DNA from: a bacterium
GTDB lineage: Bacteria > Desulfobacterota_D > UBA1144
Assembly (NCBI GenBank): GCA_018654605.1
Contig: JABILG010000018.1
Coordinates: 88,702 to 152,701 of the forward strand
Direction of reading: 5' to 3'
DNA length: 64,000 nucleotides
The notes under the pieces were generated by a model. The model was not told where the DNA came from. It searched no databases and worked only from the letters and a program-made list of their open reading frames with translations. This document shows, one piece after another, positions 18,646-28,096 of the stretch (position 1 is its first letter; the number at the start of each line of letters is the position of its first letter). The translations under genes and the position numbers were made by a program.

Positions 18646-20624
18646 TAATCTTTCCTCCTAATTATCATAATTATTCCACCAAAAATTGATATAAGACTTC
18701 CAATCCATAAGAGTGATACCCATGGGTTAATATAAATCTTAAAATTAAATCTTCCATCTTCTAATTCATCTATTAGTATTATGTAGTAATCCTTTCTCAA
18801 GGTGTTATAAATTGCTACCTCGGTCTCCTTGTTAATACTTCTATTTCCCTCATATTTGTATATATTCTGCTCAGGATATAGAGAGAAATCTTTGCCTTGA
18901 TCGGAGAGTATTAACTTAGCACCCAAAATGCTCTTAGACTCACTTTCTTTCCTATAAGTATCAACCAATACTATTCTATACTTACTAATTACAGAACTTT
19001 CACCTTTTGATAATATCAAGTCCGATTTAGTCCCATAAACAGAAGACAAAGTGATACCAACAACAAGTAGAATTATCCCAAAGTGAATTAAAAAAGCGCA
19101 ATACCTTCTTGACTTCTTGTCTAATATTTCATGTATTCTTAAACCTCTTGAAGTATGCATCCTAAAATCAATAAACAAATCTTGCAAAATGATAATAGTT
19201 ACGAAAAAAGAAAGAAACAATACTAGTAAAACTTTTAAACTAGCAAACACAAAGCTAAATAATACAGTGAGTACGGCTGATGCCAATATTGGTTTAGATA
19301 TATATTTTAAAAGAGGAATTAGTTTAGCGTCTTTCCAGGGAATTATCGGTGCCACCGACATCAAAGACATTAGAAGTAATACATTAGGGAAATTAACTAA
19401 ATCATAAAAGGTAGGGCCAACAAGTATCTTCTCACCAGTAATTGCCTCAGAAATGATAGGAAAGACTGTTCCTAAAAAAACTGTCAGGGTTATGACTAGA
19501 AAGAATATATTATTAAAGATTAAAAAATTCTCTTTAGATAAAAGAGAAAGGATATCCTCTTTGGATGAAATAATTTTCTTATTTTTCTGATACATGAATA
19601 GTGAGAATAGAACGATAAAAATAATAAATACCATAAAGTATGGTCCAATGCTCGATTGGGCAAAAGAATGGACCGATGATATCAGGCCACTTCTGGTAAT
19701 AAATGTTCCAAAAATCGAAAGGAAGAAGGCAAGAAAAATAAGGCATATATTCCATCTTCTTAACAAACTTCGCGTTTCCTGTGCCATAGATGAATGAAGA
19801 AAAGCAGTTAAGGCTAGCCATGGCATTAGAGCTACATTCTCAACAGGGTCCCATGCCCAATATCCACCCCAACCTAATTCTAGGTAAGCCCATCTAGAAC
19901 CAAGCAAAAGCCCACTAGACAAAAAAATCCAACTAAAATAAGTCCACTTTTTAGACCTGATAACCCAATTATCAGTTTTATCTTTTGATATTATAGAACC
20001 CAAAGCAAATGCAAAAGGGATAGTTAGCGCTATATACCCAACATAAAGGGTTAATGGGTGAATAGCCATATAAAAATTCTGCAATATAGGATTCAGCCCT
20101 CTACCATTTAAAGGAACATTTTTTAATACCTCAAAAGGACTATCAACAAAGACTATTAAGAAAACAAAAAAAGTTAGGATAAAAAGTGAAATGCTTTGAG
20201 TTGAACATAGAAGAGTCTTGTAAGGCTTACTATACTTCAGAATAAGGCTGTAAATTGAAAGTATCCAAGCCCACAATAGAAGTGAGCCCTCTTGGCCTGC
20301 CCACAATGAAGCAATAGAGTAGATAAAGGGCAAATCGTTACTCACATTCTTGGCTACATATGCATTAGAATAATCTTTTGTTGCCAATAGATATATTAAC
20401 AAAAAGGTTCCTGAGGTTAAGAGAAAGAAAATTGTGACTATTGAACGTTCTCCTACTTCTATAAGGACATCATCCTTCTTAAGTGCACCTAGGAAGAAAG
20501 ATGCAAGACCTGCAAGACCAGTAAGAAAAGAAATAAAAAGTAATGTTTCACCGATACTATTTAACAAGGTTGACCTTATTGGTTGAAAGAGGTTCATCCT
20601 CATACTTCGTGGGACATTTAGCAA
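18645..20624 (-). CDS. ccmF: cytochrome c-type biogenesis protein CcmF (true start probably a TTG near 20570, just upstream of the ccmE stop region)
   Basis: WWD-type motif LGWGGYWAWDPVENVALMPWL, multiple TM. Confidence 0.93.
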   Translation of the reverse strand: MLNVPRSMRMNLFQPIRSTLLNSIGETLLFISFLTGLAGLASFFLGALKKDDVLIEVGERSIVTIFFLLTSGTFLLIYLLATKDYSNAYVAKNVSNDLPFIYSIASLWAGQEGSLLLWAWILSIYSLILKYSKPYKTLLCSTQSISLFILTFFVFLIVFVDSPFEVLKNVPLNGRGLNPILQNFYMAIHPLTLYVGYIALTIPFAFALGSIISKDKTDNWVIRSKKWTYFSWIFLSSGLLLGSRWAYLELGWGGYWAWDPVENVALMPWLALTAFLHSSMAQETRSLLRRWNICLIFLAFFLSIFGTFITRSGLISSVHSFAQSSIGPYFMVFIIFIVLFSLFMYQKNKKIISSKEDILSLLSKENFLIFNNIFFLVITLTVFLGTVFPIISEAITGEKILVGPTFYDLVNFPNVLLLMSLMSVAPIIPWKDAKLIPLLKYISKPILASAVLTVLFSFVFASLKVLLVLFLSFFVTIIILQDLFIDFRMHTSRGLRIHEILDKKSRRYCAFLIHFGIILLVVGITLSSVYGTKSDLILSKGESSVISKYRIVLVDTYRKESESKSILGAKLILSDQGKDFSLYPEQNIYKYEGNRSINKETEVAIYNTLRKDYYIILIDELEDGRFNFKIYINPWVSLLWIGSLISIFGGIIMIIRRKD

Positions 20625-20973
20625 AAAGTTTATTTGCGAAAAATGTTTTGTTTACCAGTTTACCTTCAACAACAGCTTCAATTTCATCTTTAAAAATATC
20701 AGGGATTTCACCTTTATATTCGACATGTATTGTCTTATTAAAATCAGTAATATTAAAGGCTATAGAGCCATCAAGATTTTTCTTAATTGACCCCTTCTCT
20801 ACTATGCCAGAAACTCTCAACCTTTTAAGTTGGCTTTGTGACTTTTCTTCAAGTGCTTCTGTGACAGTTAAATAATATACTAGTGAGGACTCCACAGCTT
20901 TATAGATTAAGAAAGAAAAAAACAGAAGCAGTACAAGCACAAATATTTTAATCTTTTTCTTAGGCGTAGACAT
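20557..20973 (-). CDS. ccmE: cytochrome c maturation protein CcmE, CXXXY variant
   Basis: RVSGIVEKGSIKKNLDGSIAFNITDFNKTIHVEYKGEIPDIFKDEIEAVVEGKL...FAKCPTKYE; Cys in place of canonical heme-binding His. Confidence 0.9.
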   Translation of the reverse strand: MSTPKKKIKIFVLVLLLFFSFLIYKAVESSLVYYLTVTEALEEKSQSQLKRLRVSGIVEKGSIKKNLDGSIAFNITDFNKTIHVEYKGEIPDIFKDEIEAVVEGKLVNKTFFANKLFAKCPTKYEDEPLSTNKVNLVK

Positions 20974-21086
20974 TAATCTTTACCATTCAACTTTCGTGAA
21001 ATATAAGCAAGATAAATTAACATTATTAACCAGAAGGCTAACTGAGAATAGAAAAGGTATTCTAAAGAATCTATAACAATATTCAT
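20973..21086 (-). CDS. ccmD: CcmD-like 37-aa membrane protein
   Basis: MNIVIDSLEYLFYSQLAFWLIMLIYLAYISRKLNGKD; between ccmC and ccmE, TAATG overlap with ccmE; missed by the length cutoff. Confidence 0.75.
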   Translation of the reverse strand: MNIVIDSLEYLFYSQLAFWLIMLIYLAYISRKLNGKD

Positions 21087-21107
21087 GACAATTATATTAA
21101 CTTCGAA

Positions 21108-21740
21108 TTATATTTTATCTAGCTTAATTCTTAAGTCCAATAAATATAGGTAAAAAAAGAAGAAAGCTGCGAAAGTTACAAGTAAGGTATCCATCATCTC
21201 GCTACTAATCCCACCACCTTCACTACCAAAGACAACTGGTGATATTCCTCTCATTATTCTGACAGAAATATAAACAATAGGTAAATCAATAAAGGCAATT
21301 ATTGCAAAAACAGAGGAGTATCTCGGAACACCAGACCTTTCTGCCAATTTGTGAAAAACAAGATAGCTAAAATAAAGAATAAAAAGTATTAAAGTTGTAG
21401 TTAGTTGGGGGTCAGATGTCCACCAAGTACCCCAAACTGGCTTAGCCCAGAACATACCAGAGACTAAAGTAAGCAAGGTAAAAAGTGTACCAATTTCAGC
21501 ATGTATATAAGCTAATTTTGAATCAATTTCTTTGTTATGCCTTAGAAACTTTATGGAATATATTAAATTCATTGTAAAAGCTAAAGTAAAAACAAGCACA
21601 TACCCCATATGAAAATAAAATATTCGTTGAACATCTCCCATTATTTTTTCTTTAGGAGCATAAAGAAAAGTCATATATAGGCTTAAAGTCATAAATATCA
21701 CTAAAGAAATAAAGGAGTACTTTCTAAGAAATAAAAACAT
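21108..21740 (-). CDS. ccmC: heme exporter protein CcmC
   Basis: CcmC/CcsA family; WGTWWTSDPQLTTTLILFILYFSYL tryptophan-rich motif, 6 TM. Confidence 0.9.
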   Translation of the reverse strand: MFLFLRKYSFISLVIFMTLSLYMTFLYAPKEKIMGDVQRIFYFHMGYVLVFTLAFTMNLIYSIKFLRHNKEIDSKLAYIHAEIGTLFTLLTLVSGMFWAKPVWGTWWTSDPQLTTTLILFILYFSYLVFHKLAERSGVPRYSSVFAIIAFIDLPIVYISVRIMRGISPVVFGSEGGGISSEMMDTLLVTFAAFFFFYLYLLDLRIKLDKI

Positions 21741-21743
21741 AAA

Positions 21744-22406
21744 TTACCTCCTTATAGAATAACTGAAAAGTATTGGGCAAATAGTCAAAAGTAGTATATC
21801 AAAAGCTACCAAAGCTTGCAAAGAGAAGGAGGAGAAGAAACTCTCGCCCCCATATAAATCGATTAAAGGTATCGAATTATAGCTTAGTAGCAAAAAAGGA
21901 AGAATTAATGGGTAGATTAGCATGAACATAAAATGACCTTCACCTTTAATTCTCTCCAGCATTAAAGAAAAAGTAGATAAAATAGAAGAAACACCCACCG
22001 AAAAGAGAAAGCACAATGTCAGAAAATTTGTAATATTTGAAAATATATCTTCCAAAACAAGTGAGAGGGTTGCAAAAACTATTAGATTAATAAAAATATT
22101 TACTAGTATAAAAAAGGAGATTTTAGAAAAACATATTATGGACAAATCACATGGAGCCGAAATAAGTATCAAATCGCCACCCAAAGAAATTTCTTGCCTA
22201 GAGATTCTTTGATTCGCTATAAGTGCAACAATTAAAGAAGTAAAAAAGAATAGCTCTGTAGGGGAATCTGATCCAATAAAAACAAAAGCTATAAGAGACA
22301 GAGTGGGAGATAAAACAAAAAGATAGACTAGATTGAGCTTCTCTCTAGTTTCGACTAAAATGTCTTTCTTTAAGATTAAAATAAATATTTTTAAAAAATT
22401 CTTCAA
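21744..22406 (-). CDS. ccmB: heme exporter protein CcmB
   Basis: Position between ccmA and ccmC; 6-TM permease with ISRQEISLGGDLILISAP-type motif. Confidence 0.85.
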   Translation of the reverse strand: MKNFLKIFILILKKDILVETREKLNLVYLFVLSPTLSLIAFVFIGSDSPTELFFFTSLIVALIANQRISRQEISLGGDLILISAPCDLSIICFSKISFFILVNIFINLIVFATLSLVLEDIFSNITNFLTLCFLFSVGVSSILSTFSLMLERIKGEGHFMFMLIYPLILPFLLLSYNSIPLIDLYGGESFFSSFSLQALVAFDILLLTICPILFSYSIRR

Positions 22407-22409
22407 GAA

Positions 22410-23021
22410 TTATAACCTCACTGATCCTGTAAACTTCAATATTCCTGAGGAATTATCCGCTATCAAAAAAGACTTTCCTTTTTTTGCGGATTCCTCTATA
22501 AGATTATTAAGTATCTTTATTGATTGACTATCAAGATAAGTATACGGCTCATCTAATAAGCAAAGACCTGGATTTACGAGGAAAGAGATTAAAATTGAAA
22601 TCTTCTTTTTAGTTCCATCAGAGAGTTCATGTATTTTTTTTGAAACATATTTATCTAAACCAAAGCTTGTAATCAAATTCTTAGTACTTTTAATATCGTC
22701 AATGCCATTCAAATCTGAGAAAAAACTTATATTCTCATCTAAAGTAAGATACTCATACAAGTTCGGAAAAGGGGATAAATAGTAAACGCTACCGAACAAG
22801 TCGGAGCTGTAATCCTTAATATTCCTGCTTCCTAGTAAAACCTCTCCATTATAATCCAAAATTTGAGAGCCAATAATCTTCATCAATGTTGTCTTACCTG
22901 AACCATTTATTCCTTCTAAGCTAACAATAGACCCTGGCACTAGTTCGAAACTAATATCTGAAAAAATACTAGCTCCATTAAATGACTTTCCTAAATTGTT
23001 TACTATTAAAGACTCTTTCAT
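22410..23021 (-). CDS. ccmA: heme exporter ATPase CcmA
   Basis: Walker A GINGSGKTTLMK, signature region LSDGTKKKISILISF, Walker B LCLLDEPYTYLD. Confidence 0.88.
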   Translation of the reverse strand: MKESLIVNNLGKSFNGASIFSDISFELVPGSIVSLEGINGSGKTTLMKIIGSQILDYNGEVLLGSRNIKDYSSDLFGSVYYLSPFPNLYEYLTLDENISFFSDLNGIDDIKSTKNLITSFGLDKYVSKKIHELSDGTKKKISILISFLVNPGLCLLDEPYTYLDSQSIKILNNLIEESAKKGKSFLIADNSSGILKFTGSVRL

Positions 23022-23065
23022 TTTATAACTTTACTTAATAAGAAGTGTAAATTAAAATTTATATA

Positions 23066-23446
23066 ATGAAATTCCTCCACACTATGATTAGAGTTGGTAA
23101 TCTTGAAGAATCGATTGCGTTCTATGTGAATATATTAAATCTAAAACTTATTAGAAAAACCGACTATCCTAGTGGTAAATTCACATTGGCTTTTCTCTCA
23201 TTTGATGTTGAGGATAAAGAGCCTTTTTTGGAGTTGACTTACAATTGGGGGGTAGAAAAATACGAAATGGGGACATCTTTTGGGCATATTGCAATAGGAG
23301 TCAAAGATATTTATGGAATCTGTGAAGAAATAAGAGAAAAAGGTGGTAAAATAATTAGAGAACCTGGGCCAATGAAAGGTAGCAAGTCTATTCTCGCTTT
23401 CATACAAGATCCCGATGGTTACAAGATTGAGCTACTTCAGAGATAA
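23066..23446 (+). CDS. gloA: lactoylglutathione lyase (glyoxalase I)
   Basis: MKFLHTMIRVGNLEESIAFYVNILNLKLIRK...FIQDPDGYKIELLQR. Confidence 0.93.
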   Translation: MKFLHTMIRVGNLEESIAFYVNILNLKLIRKTDYPSGKFTLAFLSFDVEDKEPFLELTYNWGVEKYEMGTSFGHIAIGVKDIYGICEEIREKGGKIIREPGPMKGSKSILAFIQDPDGYKIELLQR

Positions 23447-23447
23447 A

Positions 23448-23852
23448 ATGATATCAGTAACTAGAAAATCTCACTTTAACGCCGCACATCGACTGAACAA
23501 CCCTAATTGGACAGAAGAGAAAAATCGAGCTTTCTTTGGACTTTGTAATAATGAAAATTATCATGGCCATAACTACGAGTTAGATGTCACCGTTTCTGGA
23601 GAACTCGATAACGAATCAGGGTACTTGATTGACATGAAAGAACTAAGCACGTTAATTGAAATTGAGATTGAATCGAGATTTGATCATAAAAATTTAAATC
23701 TAGATACCGATGAATTCAAAAATTTAAACCCAACTGCAGAAAATATAGCTATTGTTATATGGAATATCCTAAGAAAAAAGATAGACAAGAAGTTTACTCT
23801 AAAAATTTGCCTATATGAAACATCTAGAAACTTTGTCGAATATTCGGGTTAG
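23448..23852 (+). CDS. 6-pyruvoyl-tetrahydropterin synthase / QueD family
   Basis: FNAAHRLNN..., GLCNNENYHGHNYELDV, FDHKNLN, YETSRNFVEY. Confidence 0.88.
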   Translation: MISVTRKSHFNAAHRLNNPNWTEEKNRAFFGLCNNENYHGHNYELDVTVSGELDNESGYLIDMKELSTLIEIEIESRFDHKNLNLDTDEFKNLNPTAENIAIVIWNILRKKIDKKFTLKICLYETSRNFVEYSG

Positions 23853-23862
23853 AGGGAATTGG

Positions 23863-24108
23863 CTAATCTGACGACGAAGCAACAATACATCTTAAATCAG
23901 TGCTAAGGTCATTGCCATCAAAATTAATATGACAAACATTGTGATTATGCCTTCTACACCAAACTTGAAAACCTAGGTCAGTGAAACCAGCATCAATCTT
24001 AGAATATTCCTTCAAGGTACCAAAATCTGTCATACCAGATTCAAATTCTTTTTGACATTCTGAGCAGACAAGATATTCGTTTATATTATTATTAAGTGGT
24101 GTCTCCAT
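23863..24108 (-). CDS. hypothetical small protein, possible Zn ribbon
   Basis: 81-aa ORF with CSECQKEF and CRRHNHNVCH; fills the gap between neighbours. Confidence 0.5.
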   Translation of the reverse strand: METPLNNNINEYLVCSECQKEFESGMTDFGTLKEYSKIDAGFTDLGFQVWCRRHNHNVCHINFDGNDLSTDLRCIVASSSD

Positions 24109-24188
24109 ATTGTTATTTAAACTGAATTCTTGTTTTTATCAAAAAAAGTATTTCCTTATTCCCTCATATTTTATATATAATAATAGGC

Positions 24189-25229
24189 ATGAGCAATGAG
24201 TTAATCAAAGAGTTGTGCAATACCCCTGGAGTTCCAGGATGTGAACAAGAAATATCTAAGATAGTACTTAGGGAGATTGAAGACTTATGCATAGGCTATC
24301 TCAAAGACCCTATGGGTAATTTAATCTTTCAGGTCAACGAAACAATTCCCAAAGCTCCCACAATATTAGTTGACGCACACATGGATGAAGTTGGATTTAT
24401 TATTTCACATATCGAAGAAAATGGAATGTTAAGAGTTATATCACTTGGGGGAATTGACCCAAAACTATTCTATGGTCAGAGGTTGACTATATGGGGAAAG
24501 ACTCAGATAGAAGCCACTGTAGCAGCAATTCCACCCCACATATCAGATAAAAGCTCTACAGGAGCGGCACCTGTGGAAGATTGCCTAATTGACACCGGGA
24601 TTAGTGCAAAAAAAACTAGAGGGCTCATTAGTATCGGGGATCAAGTTACTTTTTCAACAGACTGCGTGATTGATAATGACAGGATTCTTTCAAAATCTTT
24701 AGATGACAGAATTGGCCTATATGTTCTTTTAGAAACAATTAAAAAAATCAATAAAAAAAGTTTAAAATGTAATCTCTACGTATCTGCATCGGTTCAAGAA
24801 GAAATGGGACTAAGAGGTGCGAGAATTATTAATTCTAATGTTAATCCAGATTTTTCAATTGCTCTAGAAGGTACTGTGTCGAATGACTTACCAGGGGTTC
24901 CTGCACACAAAAAGCTAGCACAGCTAGGTAATGGACCTGAAATAAGAATCTCTGACAAATATTTAATTGCAGACAGGAGTTTTAACAATTATTTGCAAGA
25001 TACTGCAAATAAAAAGAAGATAAATTTTCAATTAACTGCAAAAAATGCCGGTGGTACAAATGCCACAGCATTCCAAGTTACAGGAAAAGGCTCAAAGGCT
25101 ACTGTTCTATCAGTTCCTGTGAGATACCTCCACAGTCCAAGCTCAGTCTGTCTTATTAAAGACGTTGCTTCTACGATAAAACTATTGACTGCAGGGATAT
25201 TAAACATACAAAAATTTAAAGATGAGTAA
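24189..25229 (+). CDS. M42 family metallopeptidase
   Basis: DAHMDEVGFIISHI, SKSLDDRIGLYVLLE, VQEEMGLRGA, GGTNATAFQ motifs. Confidence 0.92.
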   Translation: MSNELIKELCNTPGVPGCEQEISKIVLREIEDLCIGYLKDPMGNLIFQVNETIPKAPTILVDAHMDEVGFIISHIEENGMLRVISLGGIDPKLFYGQRLTIWGKTQIEATVAAIPPHISDKSSTGAAPVEDCLIDTGISAKKTRGLISIGDQVTFSTDCVIDNDRILSKSLDDRIGLYVLLETIKKINKKSLKCNLYVSASVQEEMGLRGARIINSNVNPDFSIALEGTVSNDLPGVPAHKKLAQLGNGPEIRISDKYLIADRSFNNYLQDTANKKKINFQLTAKNAGGTNATAFQVTGKGSKATVLSVPVRYLHSPSSVCLIKDVASTIKLLTAGILNIQKFKDE

Positions 25230-25560
25230 CCAAAATATTATTGTAGATATATTTAAGAGCAGCTTTAATAATTATCCTAATATTATCTCCTCTATGGTCC
25301 CCTTAATAGAAGAAGAAACAATAAGATTAAAGATAGACATACAAGATATTGCACTCATAAACTCAATGTCAGCTGAAGATTTGGATGAAATAGTAACTAG
25401 GATCAGAGTCAACAATGAAATATTATGCAATAAGATTAACGAATCAAGAGACATTAACTCAAAACTACATAAAGAGCTAATTAATAATTTTTTTGATGAA
25501 ATTAACAACACTATAGATTTTGTTTATAACCTTATAATCAGCAAACAATTAGGTGGTTAA
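25222..25560 (+). CDS. hypothetical protein, helical
   Basis: 112-aa ORF overlapping the M42 gene by 8 nt; no recognised motif. Confidence 0.55.
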   Translation: MSNQNIIVDIFKSSFNNYPNIISSMVPLIEEETIRLKIDIQDIALINSMSAEDLDEIVTRIRVNNEILCNKINESRDINSKLHKELINNFFDEINNTIDFVYNLIISKQLGG

Positions 25561-25581
25561 AAAAAGCTATTTTATAATTGC

Positions 25582-25604
25582 TTTTAACTAATAATTAGTT
25601 AAAA
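25582..25604. repeat. perfect inverted repeat upstream of nuoA
   Basis: TTTTAACTA-ATAAT-TAGTTAAAA, 9-bp arms, 16 nt upstream of nuoA ATG. Confidence 0.6.
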
Positions 25605-25620
25605 ATATAAGTCGTAGGAC

Positions 25621-25983
25621 ATGGCAGAATATCCTTTCTTTATTATAGTTTTCTTGGCATTAATTTCATTGCCAATTTTAATGATTTTAACTTCAAAAAT
25701 CATTAAATTCATATTGGGTAAAAAGAAAAATATTTCGGATTCAATTTATGAATGTGGTGAACCAAGCATTGAAACTTCCTGGAAAAGAATTCCTATTTCA
25801 TATTTTAAAATTGCTTTAATCTTTATATTGTTTGATATCGAACTTGTTTTTATATTTCCTTGGATATTAAATCTTGCTGAACCGACACAAGGGTCGTACT
25901 TTTCATTTATAACATTTTTAATAATTTTATTTATCGGATGGATTTATGCTTACAGGAAAGGATACCTTGAATGGGAAATGTAA
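25621..25983 (+). CDS. nuoA: NADH-quinone oxidoreductase subunit A
   Basis: [39 protein letters not shown]. Confidence 0.95.
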   Translation: MAEYPFFIIVFLALISLPILMILTSKIIKFILGKKKNISDSIYECGEPSIETSWKRIPISYFKIALIFILFDIELVFIFPWILNLAEPTQGSYFSFITFLIILFIGWIYAYRKGYLEWEM

Positions 25984-26972
25984 ATAAATCTTTAAAAGAT
26001 ATAGGCTCCTTCATGAAGCTCCCAGGAGCAAATCTGTTTATCTCTAGCACTAAAGATCTTTTTAATTGGGCTCAAAAATCAAGTCTTTGGCCATTATCCT
26101 TTGGCTTAGCATGCTGCGCTATAGAAATGATGGCTACTTTCTCATCAAGATATGATTTAGACCGACTGGGAATGATTACTCGTGCTTCTCCTCGACAAGC
26201 TGATCTAATGATAGTTGCAGGGACTGTAACAGTTAAGATGGCGGAAAGAATAAAAACACTTTATGACCAAATGGCAGGTCCTAAATGGGTTATTGCTGCT
26301 GGTAGCTGTGCTATTTCAGGAGATCATTATAGACATATTTATAGTGTAGTCCCTGGCGTGGATTGGGTAATACCAGTTGACGTATACGTGCCTGGATGTC
26401 CTCCCACACCAGAAGCTTTTATTGACGGAATACTAGAGCTTCAAAAAATTATAGGTAAAGGTAAAACCTCCCCAACCTATAATACTAGCTCTATACCAGA
26501 AGAGAAAACTCTTTCACCTCTCGAAGTTGCAAAGCCAGTAAAAAAATCCAAGAATCTAATAGAATCAAAATTTATAGATAAAAATGAAATATTAAATTTC
26601 TCAAAAGAACTCAAAAATAATGGATTTACTTACTTAAAATTTATAACTGCTACCGATTTCGATTCTAATATTGTTTTGACATACTTACTTGGAAATAATA
26701 CTCGAAACAAAGACGTTGAATTCAATATACAGCTTGGTGAAGACTTAACAATAGACTCGCTTTCAGATATTTACTCTGGAGCTGATTGGCAGGAAAGAGA
26801 GGTTTTTGATCTCTTTGGAATAAGATTCATTGGGCACCCTAATTTAAAAAGAATAATGATGCCTGATGAATGGATTGGACACCCACTAAGAAAAGATTAT
26901 GTAATGGACGCTCATTTTTACCCATATCGCCCTACACGGAAGGAATACGAGAAATGGAAGACCGAATTATAG
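25971..26972 (+). CDS. fused NADH-quinone oxidoreductase subunits B and C
   Basis: NuoB half [27 protein letters not shown]; NuoC half [43 protein letters not shown] in one uninterrupted 333-aa ORF. Confidence 0.95.
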   Translation: MGNVNKSLKDIGSFMKLPGANLFISSTKDLFNWAQKSSLWPLSFGLACCAIEMMATFSSRYDLDRLGMITRASPRQADLMIVAGTVTVKMAERIKTLYDQMAGPKWVIAAGSCAISGDHYRHIYSVVPGVDWVIPVDVYVPGCPPTPEAFIDGILELQKIIGKGKTSPTYNTSSIPEEKTLSPLEVAKPVKKSKNLIESKFIDKNEILNFSKELKNNGFTYLKFITATDFDSNIVLTYLLGNNTRNKDVEFNIQLGEDLTIDSLSDIYSGADWQEREVFDLFGIRFIGHPNLKRIMMPDEWIGHPLRKDYVMDAHFYPYRPTRKEYEKWKTEL

Positions 26973-28096
26973 AGAGAGACTTTGGAGATTTAGCCGTAAA
27001 TATGGGTCCTCAACATCCTTCGACTCATGGTGTCTTTAGACTGAAGCTATATCTTCAAGGAGAAAGAATAAATAAAATCGAATCTTTCTTGGGATATTTG
27101 CATCGTGGAGTAGAAAAATTATCTGAAAAACTTACCTATGATCAATTGCCACCTGTGCTTGAAAGGGACGACTACCTTTCACCTACCTCAAATTCTCTTG
27201 GTTTTATAAATGCCGTAGAAAAAATTTGTGAAATTGAAGTTTCCAGGAAATCATCCTACATAAGAGTGTTAGTTGCAGAACTTCAAAGAATAAGCTCTCA
27301 TCTTGTCGCTCTTGGCACATATGGATTAGATTTAGGTGGTGCACTTGGTGGTGGAGCTAGTCTTTTTCTTTATTGTTTTAGAGAAAGAGAAAAAATCCTT
27401 GATGTCATGGAAGACCTAACAGGTACAAGATTTCATACGAATATGAATCAAATTGGCGGTGTCAGATATGATGTAAAAACCGAGTCCATAAATAAAATAA
27501 AGAAACTAATTAAAGAGTTAAAGCCAGTCTTAGAAGACTACGCTAATATGGTTTCAAAAGATGAAATCTTTATGAAAAGAACAAAGAATATTGGGATTAT
27601 ATCAAAGAAACTCGCGGAAGAATCTGGTGGATCAGGGCCGATAGTTCGAGGTTCTGGTATTAACTTTGATGTAAGAAAGAATAAGCCTTACGAATGCTAT
27701 TCTGAATTTGATTTCAATATCCCCTTGGGAATAAATGGAGATGCTTACGACAGAACGATAATCAGAATGCAGGAAAACATAGAATCACTTAAAATTGTTG
27801 AGCAAATTATACAAGGGATTCCATCTGGAGATATTCATTCAAGGAAGCCATTAAAAAGCCCTAAACTCACTAGGCCCCCTAAAGGGTCTTCTTACTTTTC
27901 TATTGAATCTCCAAGAGGTGAGCTTGGATTTTTTATAGTTTCTGATGGAACTGCTATTCCTTACAGAATGAAAATCAGAGCTCCGTCTTTTTCAAATCTT
28001 TCATTAGTTGAGAAACTTTTACCCGGCACATTTATTGCTGATTCTGTTGCAATACTTGGCTCATTAGACCCCGTCTTTGGAGATGTTGATAGATAA
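26954..28096 (+). CDS. nuoD: NADH-quinone oxidoreductase subunit D
   Basis: [44 protein letters not shown] 26954 (ORF track start 26870 is upstream). Confidence 0.96.
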   Translation: MEDRIIERDFGDLAVNMGPQHPSTHGVFRLKLYLQGERINKIESFLGYLHRGVEKLSEKLTYDQLPPVLERDDYLSPTSNSLGFINAVEKICEIEVSRKSSYIRVLVAELQRISSHLVALGTYGLDLGGALGGGASLFLYCFREREKILDVMEDLTGTRFHTNMNQIGGVRYDVKTESINKIKKLIKELKPVLEDYANMVSKDEIFMKRTKNIGIISKKLAEESGGSGPIVRGSGINFDVRKNKPYECYSEFDFNIPLGINGDAYDRTIIRMQENIESLKIVEQIIQGIPSGDIHSRKPLKSPKLTRPPKGSSYFSIESPRGELGFFIVSDGTAIPYRMKIRAPSFSNLSLVEKLLPGTFIADSVAILGSLDPVFGDVDR

